DNA of 64,000 nucleotides from Closterium sp. Naga37s-1 (lineage: Eukaryota; Streptophyta; Zygnematophyceae; Desmidiales; Closteriaceae), in NCBI GenBank assembly GCA_947471745.1, contig CANJKZ010000523.1:260501-324500 (forward strand), in the 5' to 3' direction. A program made the position numbers and the translations under genes. A model generated the notes under the pieces. That model had not been told where the DNA came from, did no database searches, and saw only the letters and a program-made list of their open reading frames with translations. Positions 21,432-32,000 of the stretch are shown piece after piece (the first letter of the stretch is position 1; each line of letters opens with the position of its first letter).

Positions 21432-22936
21432 CTGACGGCCGCGTCTGCTGACAAATGCTAGAGAAGCGCTCGGATCCCTATAGGCATAGGGAAAAGCGTT
21501 GAATGACCTGAATGCTGTTGCATATTCGGGTGGCCCATGCTCAAAGACACCTACCAGAGCAATTCTGACTTGATTCGCGCGCACAGAAAAGTTCGGCGCC
21601 TGCGATGACGGCCGCGACTGCCGACAAATGCTAAGGAAGGGCACGGATCCCTATAGGCGTAGGGAAAAGCATCGAACGACCTTAATGTTGCTGCTTATTC
21701 GGATGGCCCATGCTTAAATACACCTACCAGAGCAATTTCGGGTTGGTTCGCGCGCACAGAAAAGCTCGGCGCTTGCGATGACGGCCGCGTCTGCCGGCAA
21801 ATACTAACGAGGCGTAGGGAAAAGAGTCGAACGACCTGAATGTTGTTGCTTATACGGGTGGCCCATGCTTACAAACACCTATCAGAGCAATTCTGGCTTG
21901 GTTCGCGCGCACAGAAAAGTTCGGCGCCTGCGATGACGGCCGCGACTGCCGACAAATGCAAAGGAAGCGCACGCCATAGGGAAAAGCATCGAACGTCCTG
22001 ACTATTGTTGCTTATTCGGATGGCCCATGCTTAAATACACCTACCAGAGCAATATGGGGTTGATTTGCGCGCACAAAAAAGTTCGGCGCTTGCGATGACG
22101 GCCGCGTCTGCCGGCAAATGCTAAAGAAGCGCTCGGATCTCTATAGGCGTAGGTAAAAGAGTCGAACGACCTGAGTGTTGTTGCTTATACGGGTGGCCCA
22201 TGCATATATACACCTACCAGAGCAATTCCGGCTTGGTTCGCGCGCACAGAAAAGTTTGGCGCCTGCGATGACGGCTGCGTCTGCCGACAAATGCTAAGGA
22301 AGCGCACGAAACCTTATAGGCGTAGGGAAAAGCATCGAACGGCCTGAATGTTGTTTCATATTTGAGTTGCCCATGCTCAAATATATCTACCAGAGCAATT
22401 CCGGCTTGGTTCGCGCGCATAGAAAAGTTCGGCGCCTGTGATGACGGTCGCGTCTGCCGACAAATGCTAAGGAAGCGCTCGGATTCCTATAGGCGTAGGG
22501 AAAAGCGTCGAACGACCTGAATGTCGTTGCATATTCGGGTGGTCCATGCTCAATCACACCTACTAGAGCAATTCCGGCTTGGTTCGCGCGCACAGAAAAA
22601 GTTCGGCGCCTGCGACGACGGCCGCGTTTGCCGACAAATGCTAAGGAAGCGCTCGGATCCCTACAGGCGCAGGGAAAAGCGTCGAACGATCTGAATGTCG
22701 TTGCATATTCGGGTGGCCCATGCTCAAAACACCTACCAGAGCAATTCTGGATTGGTTCTCGTGCACAGAAAAGTTCGGCGCCTGTGATGACGACCGCGTC
22801 TGCCGACAAATGCTAAGGAAGCGCTCGGATCCCTACAGGCGTAGGGAAAAGCGTCGAACGACCTGAATGTTGTTGCATATTCGGGTGGCCCATGCTCAAA
22901 TACACCAGACAAAGCAATTCCGACTTGGTTCGCGCG
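21432..22936. repeat. 173-bp tandem satellite, array 5
   Basis: About nine monomers, including a shortened one near 21810 and the signature monomer near 21974 shared with 5390 and 8830. The last monomers before the block closely match those before blocks 1 and 2. Confidence 0.93.
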
Positions 22937-23743
22937 CCGACCAGAGCGAGCATCGTGACGAGCAAGCATCGTGACAGGATTGTTGTAAGTTTTCGATTTA
23001 TATCTGGTAGATTGTTATAAGTTTCTTTAAAACAAAAATTCACGTTTTTTTCCATATATATATCTAAAACTCTCATTTACAAAAGAACATTTGATCACAT
23101 GGGCTCAGTTAAACGTATTGAAGTTGTTCATGATAATTTATATTGCTATCGAATGTTTCTAAGATAACATATATATTTTTCACGATGTTATTACTCTTAA
23201 AACTATGTAATCTGTCATACGAAAGTACTAAAGGTATTTGACTAGGTGTTATATGTTCTATGTTATTACTATTGGAAAATGTTTTTTGCATTTGTTATAT
23301 ATGTTATCGAGCGTGCGTTGTGACGAGCAAGCATCGTGACGAGTGAGCATCGTGACGAGCGAGCATCGTGACGAGGAGCATCGTGACGAGGAGCATCGTG
23401 ACGAGCGAGCATCGTGACGAGCGAGCATCGTGACGAGCGAGCATCGTGACGAGCGAGCATCGTGACGAGCGAGCATCGTGACGAGCGAGCATCGTGACGA
23501 GCGAGCATCGTGACGAGCGAGCATCGTGACGAGCGAGCATCGTGACGAGCGTGCATCGTGACGAGCGAGCATCGTGACGAGCGTGCATCGTGACGAGCGA
23601 GCATCGTGACAGGTTTCGATTTATATCTGGTAGTTTGTTATAAGTTTCTTTAAAACAAAATTTCAAGTTTTTTCCATATATATATATATATATATATATA
23701 TCTAAAACTCTAATTTGTAAAAGAACATTTGATCATATGAAAT
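22937..23743. repeat. Composite AT-rich block 4
   Basis: Same layout as block 1, with a clean 16-bp array and a long AT dinucleotide run at about 23676-23702 in the terminal AT-rich segment. Boundaries in the satellite are the same as in the other blocks. Confidence 0.88.
23308..23613. repeat. 16-bp minisatellite in block 4, about 19 copies
   Basis: The most uniform of the four arrays; a few units have GTGCATCG in place of GAGCATCG. Confidence 0.95.
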
Positions 23744-23865
23744 CTGACGGCCGCGTCTGCCGACAAATGCTAGTGAAGCGCTCGGATCCCTATAGGCGTA
23801 GGGAAATGCGTTGAACGACCTGAATGTTGTTGCATATTCGGGTGGTCCATGCTCAAAGACACCTA
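23744..23865. repeat. 173-bp satellite fragment left of E3
   Basis: Part of one monomer, broken by E3 after ACCTA. The monomer continues at 31417. Confidence 0.9.
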
Positions 23866-23996
23866 TGTCAAACATTGTATGTTTACATTGTGTAGGCTAT
23901 AGTGGGTTTAGCCTTAGGGGGTACACAAACTTAGGGTTTCCTACTTGTACCCAACTTTGTGCTAGTTCATTCATTCCTGTTTCATTCATTCTAACA
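23866..23996 (+). repeat. E3 5' LTR (131 bp)
   Basis: Starts TGTCAAAC and ends CTAACA. It shares its first two thirds with the E4 LTR, notably GTAGGCTATAGTGGG and TTAGCCTTAGGGGGTAC. Confidence 0.96.
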
Positions 23997-24009
23997 TGGT
24001 ATCAGAGCA
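23997..24009 (+). other. E3 primer-binding site
   Basis: TGGTATCAGAGCA abuts the 5' LTR with no spacer. It matches the site used by many plant copia elements, complementary to the 3' end of initiator Met-tRNA. Confidence 0.9.
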
Positions 24010-24026
24010 GGTCCTCCGCTAGGACC
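24010..24026 (+). promoter_or_regulatory. E3 post-PBS stem-loop
   Basis: GGTCCT and AGGACC pair around a five-base loop, directly after the primer-binding site. It corresponds in place but not in sequence to hairpins in E2 and E4. Confidence 0.6.
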
Positions 24027-24207
24027 GAATTTTTTAGGGCCCACCACTACTGACTGCTTACTAGCGCCCTAGTGCGCCCTACTGTCGGAGCGCCCTCGAG
24101 CGCCTCCCCCCAGCGCCCTCGTGCGCTCCTCCTTAGCGGCCCTGTAAGGCCCCGCGACCCGCGACCCGCCCCTTTGCGGCCCCGTCGGCCCCGCGAGCTG
24201 CCCCCCT

Positions 24208-25042
24208 TAGCGGCCCCTTACGGCCCCGTCGACCCCGCGCGCCGCCCCTTAGCGGCCCCTCACGGCCCCGTCGACCTCGCGCGCCGCCCCTTAGCGGCCC
24301 CTCACGGCCCCGTCGACCCCGCGCGCCGCCCCTTAGCGGCCCCTCACGGCCCCGTCGACCCCGCGCGCCGCCCCTTAGCGGCCCCTCACGGCCCCGTCGA
24401 CCCCGCGCGCCGCCCCTTAGCGGCCCCTCACGGCCCCGTCGACCCCGCGCGCCGCCCCTTAGCGGCCCCTCACGGCCCCGTCGACCCCGCGCGCCGCCCC
24501 TTAGCGGCCCCTCACGGCCCCGTCGACCCCGCGCGCCGCCCCTTAGCGGCCCCTCACGGCCCCGTCGACCCCGCGCGCCGCCCCTTAGCGGCCCCTCACG
24601 GCCCCGTCGACCCCGCGCGCCGCCCCTTAGCGGCCCCTCACGGCCCCGTCGACCCCGCGCGCCGCCCCTTAGCGGCCCCTCACGGCCCCGTCGACCCCGC
24701 GCGCCGCCCCTTAGCGGCCCCTCACGGCCCCGTCGACCCCGCGCGCCGCCCCTTAGCGGCCCCTCACGGCCCCGTCGACCCCGCGCGCCGCCCCTTAGCG
24801 GCCCCTCACGGCCCCGTCGACCCCGCGCGCCGCCCCTTAGCGGCCCCTCACGGCCCCGTCGACCCCGCGCGCCGCCCCTTAGCGGCCCCTCACGGCCCCG
24901 TCGACCCCGCGCGCCGCCCCTTAGCGGCCCCTCACGGCCCCGTCGACCCCGCGCGCCGCCCCTTAGCGGCCCCTCACGGCCCCGTCGACCCCGCGCGCCG
25001 CCCCTTAGCGGCCCCTTACGGCCCCCGTCGACCCCGCGCACC
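24208..25042 (+). repeat. 42-bp GC-rich tandem repeat in the E3 leader, about 19 copies
   Basis: Near-identical 42-bp units, each with CGGCCCCGTCGACC, GCGCGCCGCC and CCTTAGCGG, fill most of the leader. Because 42 is a multiple of 3, both strands have a long open frame, for example an Ala/Pro/Arg-rich one from a GTG at 24072. The first and last units are diverged and the middle ones almost perfect, which fits recent expansion. Confidence 0.94.
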
Positions 25043-25378
25043 GCCCCTTAGCAGCCCTTCTCGGCCCCGTCGACCCCGCACGCGCCCCATCTAGAGGCCT
25101 CGTCGGCCCCGTCGACCCCGCGCGCGCCCCACCCAACAGCCCCGGTAGCCCCGCACGCGACAGCCACGGCCCCGCCAGAACCAAGCCGCCCGAACCGAGC
25201 CGCCCGAACCGAGCCGCCCAGCCCGAGCCGAGCCGCGCCGCCCGAACCGAGCCGCGCCGCCCTCCCGTACTGAGCAGCCCCCTCTGGACCGAGCCGCCCT
25301 ACCTGAGTTGCGCTGCCTGCTGCTTTTAGGGTTTCAACTGCTCCTACTGCTACTACTGCTCCTGCTCCTACTGCTACT
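25043..25378 (+). other. E3 leader between the 42-bp repeats and Gag
   Basis: GC-rich low-complexity DNA with CGAGCCGCC-type repeats (about 25185-25270) and a CTACTGCTCCTG-rich pyrimidine tract directly before the Gag ATG. No separate gene is visible. Confidence 0.65.
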
Positions 25379-27780
25379 ATGGCTAGCCCTCCTGTGCTAG
25401 CTTTCGATGCTGAGGGCCGCCCAGTGAAGTTTGACACCTGGCTAGATGACCTGCACCTCTTCCTACAGCTCACTGCCAAGGAGGACATCTCACTGTACGA
25501 TCACGCCCTAGGCCATGCCACTGCCCCTGCTGCTACTGCTGACAGCACTGCCCGCTCACAGTGGCAGACTCGTGACGCCCACGCTCGCTTTGCTATTCGC
25601 AACTCCCTGCCGATAGATGAGCGCGAGCACTTTGGCCAGCACAAGACTGCACAAGCACTGTACACTGCTGTCGTTGCCCGCTACTCCTCACCTGCCTCTG
25701 CCGCGCTAGGCCGTCTCTCACTCCCCTACCTGTTCCCCGACCTGTCCTCTTTCCACACAGTCGCTGACCTCATCACGCACCTCCGTACTAGTGAGGCCCG
25801 CTTCCGTGCCGCTATGCCCGATGAGTTTCTTGCCACGAACCCCCCCCCGCTCTGGCTCACTCTCTACCACCTAGTCACCCGCCTCCCTGACACTCTGCGT
25901 GCAGTCAGGGATCACTTCCTAGCTCGCTGCCCCACTGAGCTCACCATTGCCCTCCTCGAGAAGGAACTACTTGCAGCTGAGGCTAGCATAGTCGCTGTAG
26001 GTGCCTCTCGTGGCGACCCCCGCACCCCGTTCTTTGAGGGGTGTTCCCCTTCCCCCCTTCTTCCCTCTGTCGCCTCTGCTTCTACTGTCGACCTCCTTGG
26101 TGCTGAGAAGGTCGGGACTGCGTCCGCTTCGAGCTGGCGCCGCAGCGGCAAGGGCAAAGGGGGCAAGGGAGGAGGAGGAGACGGCGGGGGAGGCGGTGGT
26201 GGGGGCGGTGGCGGCGGTGGGGGTGGTGGTGGGGCTGGAGGGACTAGTGGCAGCGGTGGGGGTGGTGGCGGCAGTGGCGGGGGAGGTGGCAGGGGCGGGG
26301 GCGGTGGTGGGGGCGGCGGTGGACGCGGCGGCGGCAGGGGAGGGGGTGGTCGAGGAGGTGGCGGCGGAGGTGGTGGTCGTGGAGACGCTGGCAGTGGCCA
26401 GAGCCAGCAGCACACTCCGTCGCCCCAGGAGCTCCGTGAGTGGTACTCTCAGCACGGGGGGGGGGGGGGTGGCCATAGCTGCACGTACGTCATCCGCACT
26501 GGTGACCGCACTGGTCAGACGTGTGGGAGGGCGCACGCCACGCAGCGCTGCTTCTCCCGCCTCGACGACGCTTGGCGTACTCAGTTCCCTGATGCCACTG
26601 AGATGCCCCGCTGGGCTGACCTGATGAAGAAAAACATTGATATCTATGCTCTAGACTTTGATGCTATTCTCACTGCCATGTATGTGTTGTCTACTAGTGG
26701 AGAGGGTGCTCAGTACCTGCGTGTTCCGCCCGACCCGGGCATTCGGACCAGTGAGGCTGCTGCTCTAGGTGCTAGCGTGTCTGCTGCCCCAGGTGCTGGT
26801 GAGGCTGCTGCTCTAGGTGCTAGTGAGTCTGCGCCCCCTGGTACTGAGTCGACTGAGGCACTGCACACCTTCACACTGGATTCAGGTGCTTCTCGCTGTT
26901 TCTTTCGTGACCGCACTGCCCTTGAGCAGCTTGCTCGGCCAGTTGCTGTCTCCCTCGCTGACCCCTCTGGGGGTCCGGTCATTGCGACCTCCTCCACTGT
27001 CCTTCCTTGTCCTGCGGTCCCGTCGGGCACACTGTCAGGTCTCCACCTCCCCTCGTTCTCTACGAACTTGGTGGCGGGGTGTGCGCTCCAGGACGGGGGT
27101 GTTCACCAGTTCACCCCTGCCTACGAGCGCGTGACACACTGCACGTGTGCTCGGACGGGCCGTCACCTGGCTACCTTCACTCGGCAGCCAGGGTCGGACC
27201 TGTACACACTGACCACTGAGTCCCCTCAGGTAGCTGCGTCTGCGTCTGCGTCAGGTCAGCTGTCGGCCCCCTGCTCGTGTCGCTCTCTGGCGCACGAGAC
27301 TGTCCTCTGGCACCACCGACTTGGTCACCCATCCGTGCAGCGCCTTCGTGCCATGCACAAACGGTACCTTGTCTCTGGTCTTCCCAGGGTACTCCCTCCC
27401 CTCCCACCCTCGCCTGCTCCTCCCTGTCTTCCTTGTGTCGAGGGGCGGCAGCGCGCCGCTCCTCACTCCTCCTCGTTTCCCCCGACGACTGCTCCCTTGC
27501 AGACGCTCCACATGGACGTGTGGGGCCCAGCCCGCGTCCGTGGTCAGGGTCAGGAGAGGTACTTCCTGATTGTTGTTGACGACTACTCGCGCTACACCAC
27601 GGTCTTCCCCTTGCGCACCAAGGGTGAGGTCCCTGATGTTTTGATCCCTTGGATCCGCAGAGCCCGTCTTCAGCTCAGCGAGAGGTTCCACTCGGACTTT
27701 CCTGTCCTGCGTCTGCACTCTGACAGAGGTGGTGAGTTCTCCTCCGACCTCTTGGCAGCCTACTGTGCGGAGCACGGCAT
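25379..27780 (+). pseudogene. E3 Gag, protease and most of integrase, broken by a frameshift
   Basis: ATG at 25379 opens a copia polyprotein. Residues 1 to about 210 form a Gag capsid-type region (FDTWLDDLHLFLQ, later ELTIALLEKELL). About 265-345 is a Gly-rich linker, then a PQELREWY motif and a knuckle-like C-x13-C-x3-H-x4-C at about 366-390. Protease shows LDSGASRC at about 500. Integrase shows LWHHRLGHPS (about 643) and CLPC (about 682), then catalytic Asp in HMDVWGP (about 710) and in LHSDRGGEF (about 778). After CAEHGI at about 27780 there is a net loss of 25 bases against E4; the old frame runs on to a stop at 27848-27850 with no homology. The catalytic Glu lies in the next frame. The Gag part looks intact and could supply capsid protein to Gag-less relatives, which is inference. 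Confidence 0.92.
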
Positions 27781-27783
27781 TGA

Positions 27784-30700
27784 GCACCGCAGAATGGGGT
27801 TGCTGAGCGCCGCATTGGCTTGGTCATGGAGGTCGCTCGTACCTCCTTGATCCATGCGGCTGCCCCCCACTTTCTGTGGCCGTTTGCGGTCCGATACGCT
27901 GCGCATCAGCTCAACCTCTGGCCCCGTGTCTCCTTGCCGGAGACTTCCCCAACACTGCGTTGGACGGGAGAGGTTGGCGATGCGTCTCGTTTTTGGGTCT
28001 GGGGATCTCAAGCTTTTGTTCGCGATACGTCCGCGGACAAGCTCTCCTCCCGCGCTGTTCCTTGTGTCTTCCTTGGCTTTGTCCCGGACGCGTCTGGTTG
28101 GCAGTTTTACCACGCCACCTCGCGCCGGGTCCTGCCCTCTCAGGACGTCACTTTTGACGAGTCCGTGCCCTACTACCGCCTCTTCCCCTACCGCACTGCC
28201 CCGCTCCCCCCCCCGCCTCTCTTCCTCGCGCCAGGTGCTGCTGTGGTAGACCCCCTCCCCCCTCAGGGTGCCGCTCCCTCAGGTGTGTCCCAGGTAGACC
28301 CGGTTGAGCCTGTCAAGGTAGCTGTCGACTCTCGTCCTGCTAGGGGTGCTGAGCCTGAGCGTGCGGAGCCTGGGGGTGCGGAGCCTGGGGGTGCGGAGTC
28401 TGGGGGTGCTGATCCTGGGGGTGCGGAGCCTGCGGGTGCTGAGTTTGGGGGTGCTGAGTCTGGGGGTGCTGAGTCTGGAGGTACTGAGCCTGGGAGTGCT
28501 ACACCTGGAGGAGCTCTCTCCTCACAGCAGCTGCGTGAGTGGTACTTACAGTACTGCAGCCTCAGGAGAGGTGCTTCTGGAGCTAGGAGTGCTGCTGGAG
28601 CTGGTGCCAGTGCTTCCCCTCCTAGGCGGGATCTGCCCTCTCCTCAGCGGCTCCGAGAGTGGTACGCGCGGCGCTGCAGTCTCCGGAGTGGCGCTCCTAG
28701 AGTCGCGGACCCTAGTGCTGGAGGTGCTGCTGCTGGTGCTCCTGGAGGTGCTGCTGGTGCTGGTGCTGCTGCCGCTGCTGGAGGTGCGACTGGTGCTGCT
28801 GGAGCTGCTGGAGGTACTGCTACTTCTGGAGGTGGTGCTGGTGCTGAGGACCCGGGCGTTGGAGCTGCTACTGGTGCTGCGGACCCGGGCGTTGGAGCTG
28901 CTGCTGGTGCTGCGGACCCGGGCGTTGGAGCTGCTGCTGGTGCTGCCGACCCTGGAGTTGGAGCTGCTGCTGGAGCTGAGGACCCTGGAGTTGGAGCTGC
29001 TGCTGGTGCTGCCGACCCTGGAGTTGGAGCTGCTGCTGGAGCTGAGGACCCTGGAGTTGGAGCTACTGCTGGTGCTGCGGACCCGGGAGCTGGTGCTGCC
29101 GGTGTAGCTGGAGACCCTGGAGCTGAGGGTGCTGGAGGTGCCTCTGCTGGTTCTGGAGGCGCTGCGCGGCCGCGGCCGTACTTTGTTCCGCTCCTTCAGC
29201 AGGTTCTTGGTCAGCCGCCTCCCCCTAGTCCTGCTCCCTCCTTCGAGTGTCCTCCGCCTGTCCTGTCGCAGTCACAGCTACCGCCTGCCTCGCCACTCCC
29301 TGGTCCTGCTCCTTACACTGGTCCGACAGGCGGTCTCACTGAGCGTCGTGAGCCTGAGTCTCGTCCTGTGTCGCCAGAGTCTCGGTCCGCGTCGCCTGTT
29401 CGTGCTGCTCGCACTGGTCGTCGTGTCCCGCGTCAGCGTCCACCTGCTGTCCCAGGCACTCACGAGATGGCGCTTCGTCCTTCCACTGCTCCCCAGCGTG
29501 TCCTTCTGCCGTCTCCTCCTGCTTCCTCTCTTCCTGCTCTTGCTGACCCGGAGTCTGACTCCCTTCGTGCTGCCAGTCCTACTGTCACGCGTCTCCTCGC
29601 CACTGTTGTCACTGACCCTACCTTTGAGTCCTCTGCTGCGTCTGCTCTAGTCGCTGAGTTAGTTGCCTTTGCTGCCGCCTGTCGTCTAGACTACGCCGCT
29701 AGCCTTGTTGCTGAGTCTGAGTCTGTCTGTCCTCCGTCCGTCGGGGGTGAGTGTGCTCTTGGCACGGACGTCCTTGAGGACAGGCAGGAGGAGTTTGAGT
29801 GCTTTGCCGCTGCTTTACCTCATCTCGTGTCCATGCTGGTTGTCCCTGAGGGAGACCCGGATGCTCCAGACATCCCGACCCCGCGCTCTTACGCTGAGGC
29901 AATCGCGGGTGAGTACTCCTCTCAGTGGCAGACAGCCATGGACGCAGAGATGGCTTCTTGGAAGTCCACAGGCACCTACGTTGACGAGGTTCCCCCACCT
30001 GGGGCGAACATCGTCAGTGGCATGTGGATTTTCAGGGTGAAGCGGCCGCCGGGTTCTCCGCCTGTCTTCAAGGCGCGTTACGTTGCACGAGGCTTCAGTC
30101 AGCGAGAGGGAGTTGACTTCTTCCAGACCTTCTCCCCGACCCCGAAGATGACCACTCTTCGGGTTCTGCTGCACGTCGCCGCTCAGCGTGACTACGAGCT
30201 CCACTCTCTTGACTTCAGCACTGCTTTCCTACAGGGCAGCCTGCACGAGGAGATCTGGCTGCGCCGCCCACCTGGCTTCACTGGGTCGTTCCCTCCTGGT
30301 ACCCAGTGGAGCCTCCGGCGGCCAGTCTACGGTCTCCGACAGGCGCCGCGTGAGTGGCACGACACACTGAGGACTACGCTTGCGGCTCTTGGGTTCGCTC
30401 CTTCTACTGCTGACCCGTCGCTGTTTCTACGCACCGACACTTCGCTGCCGCCGTTCTACATCCTCGTGTACGTCGACGACTTGGTCTTTGCCACTGCTGA
30501 CACTGAGGCGAGGTGTACGTCGGGCATGGGGCTAGTGCTTGGAGGACGAGACCGAGTTGTACTCACTGGGCACTCAGACACTTCTTGGGCTGACGACCAG
30601 GCTACTCAGCGGTCGTCTCAGGGCTACACCTTCAGCCTTGGCTCTGGCTCTGTTTCTTGGTGTTCTACACGCTCTTCTTCTGTTCTCAGCTCCAGTTGTG

Positions 30701-31050
30701 AGGCTGAGTTCTACGCTACAGCCATGGCGGCCCAGGAGCTACGCTGGCTCACCTACCTGCTGACCGACCTCGGAGAGCGGCCTCATTCTCCTCCAGTGCT
30801 GTACGTCGACAACAAGGCAGCCATTGCCTTGTGTGAGGAGCACAGACTGGAGCACAGAACGAAGCACATCGCTCTGCGCTACTTCCTTGCTCGAGAGCTG
30901 CAGCAGCGTGGTCAGCTTCGTCTTACCTACGTGGCCACTCGGGCCAACACTGCTGATGTGTTCACCAAGGCGCTTCAGCCTTGTGACCATCAGCGTTTCT
31001 GTACTGTTCTAGGCCTTGTGCCTACTCTCCCTCACTTGCTCACTTCTTGA
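27784..31050 (+). pseudogene. E3 integrase C-terminal part, linker, reverse transcriptase (deleted) and RNase H
   Basis: The frame resumes after an in-frame TGA at 27781-27783 with PQNGVAERR, which carries the integrase catalytic Glu. A long Gly/Ala/Pro linker follows (about 28250-29170) with QLREWY and RLREWY motifs at about 28530 and 28650 and an 11-residue repeat with DPGVGAAAG at about 28845-29090. Reverse transcriptase shows LDFSTAFLQG and YVDDLVFAT (about 30470). Directly after TADTEA the sequence jumps to the TSGMGLVLGG segment before RNase H. About 134 residues present in E4 are gone, including LMTCTRPDLAYPL. The loss is in frame, so palm is fused to RNase H (HSDTSWADD, EAEFYATAM, TKHIALRYF). 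Ends at TGA 31048-31050. Polymerase activity is doubtful without the connection region. Confidence 0.92.
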
Positions 31051-31275
31051 CTCTGTTTGTACTGTGATCTCTACATATATACCTGCATGCTTACACTTGC
31101 CAGGTTGTGATCACTGTACCTCTTGTTATATTATCAAACTGCATGTGAACTGGTCTTGTGACCGCTTGCTTGTGCTCGGAATTTGTGTGGTATCCTTGAG
31201 ATCCACCCTGAGCTTTGTTTTGCTTTGCTTTGCTTTGACTGGTCTTGTGACCCTCTGGTTGTCTCCCACTTCGCC
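31051..31275 (+). other. E3 3' noncoding region
   Basis: About 225 bases, closely similar to the E4 counterpart, with an ACATATATAC stretch near 31072 and a GCTTT pentanucleotide run near 31215-31238. Conservation between families suggests an RNA-level role that I cannot define. Confidence 0.7.
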
Positions 31276-31285
31276 TATGGGGGTG
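31276..31285 (+). other. E3 polypurine tract
   Basis: TATGGGGGTG directly precedes the 3' LTR; the same ten bases occur in E4. Confidence 0.82.
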
Positions 31286-31416
31286 TGTCAAACATTGTAT
31301 GTTTACATTGTGTAGGCTATAGTGGGTTTAGCCTTAGGGGGTACACAAACTTAGGGTTTCCTACTTGTACCCAACTTTGTGCTAGTTCATTCATTCCTGT
31401 TTCGTTCATTCTAACA
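31286..31416 (+). repeat. E3 3' LTR (131 bp)
   Basis: Equal to the 5' LTR except for TTCG versus TTCA near its end. Followed by ACCTA, the right target duplication, and then CCAGAGC of the satellite. Confidence 0.96.
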
Positions 31417-31887
31417 ACCTACCAGAGCAATTCTGACTTGATTCGCGCGCACAGAAAAGTTCGGCGCCTGCGATGACGGCCGCGTCTGCCGACAAATGCT
31501 AAGGAATCCCTCGGATCTCTATAGGCGTAGGGAAAAGAGTCGAACGACCTGAATGTTGTTGCATATTCGGGTGGCCCATGCTGAAATACACCTACCAGAG
31601 CAATTCCGGCTTGGTTCGTGCGCACAGAAATGTTTGGCGCCTGCGACGACGTCTGTCGACAAATGCTAACTAGGCGCTCAATTCCCTATATGCGTAGGGA
31701 AAGGCATCAAACGACCTGCAAGTTGTTGCATATTCGTGTGGCCCATGCTCAAATACACCTACCAAAGCAATTCTGGCTTGGATCGCGCGCATAGAAAAGT
31801 TCAGCGCCTGCGATGACGGCCGCGTCTGCCGACAAATGCTAAAGAAACGTTTGGATCCCTATAGGCGTAGGGAAAAGAGTCGAACGA
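31417..31887. repeat. 173-bp tandem satellite, array 6 (last)
   Basis: About two and a half monomers continue from the E3 site. One carries the GCGTAGG/GCGCTCAATTCCC variant also found near 17790. The final monomer stops after GTCGAACGA, and no satellite is seen beyond. Confidence 0.92.
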
Positions 31888-32000
31888 GTCCCCAACTATC
31901 TACACCCCAAATGCTCATATTCGGTAATGCTACACCCCACACTACACCGCACCATAACTGGCACCTTATATGCATAACCGTGCATATTCGGTGACAAGGG
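31888..32000. other. Unique junction between satellite and octamer array
   Basis: About 113 bases not belonging to either array, with ACACCCCA repeated and two CATATTCGGT motifs (about 31917 and 31983). The latter resembles GCATATTCGGG of the satellite. Nothing coding is visible. Confidence 0.6.

Larger units (their letters stand above)
23866..31416 (+). mobile_element. Complete but defective Ty1/copia retrotransposon E3 (7551 bp)
   Basis: LTRs of 131 bp at 23866-23996 and 31286-31416 differ at one base, a CG/CA difference. They are flanked by the 5-bp duplication ACCTA (23861-23865 and 31417-31421), which lies inside a satellite monomer and restores it when joined. The interior has a primer site, hairpin, GC-rich leader with 42-bp repeats, Gag through integrase, a shifted second frame with reverse transcriptase and RNase H, and a polypurine tract. 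It is the only one of the three related elements that keeps the Gag capsid region. Two coding lesions make it non-autonomous. Confidence 0.97.

Noticed and set aside
24072-25094. Open frame of 340 codons with a 14-residue repeat upstream of E3 Gag
   Set aside because: It starts at GTG, lies in a 42-bp tandem repeat whose length is a multiple of 3, and the opposite strand is equally open. It is leader DNA.
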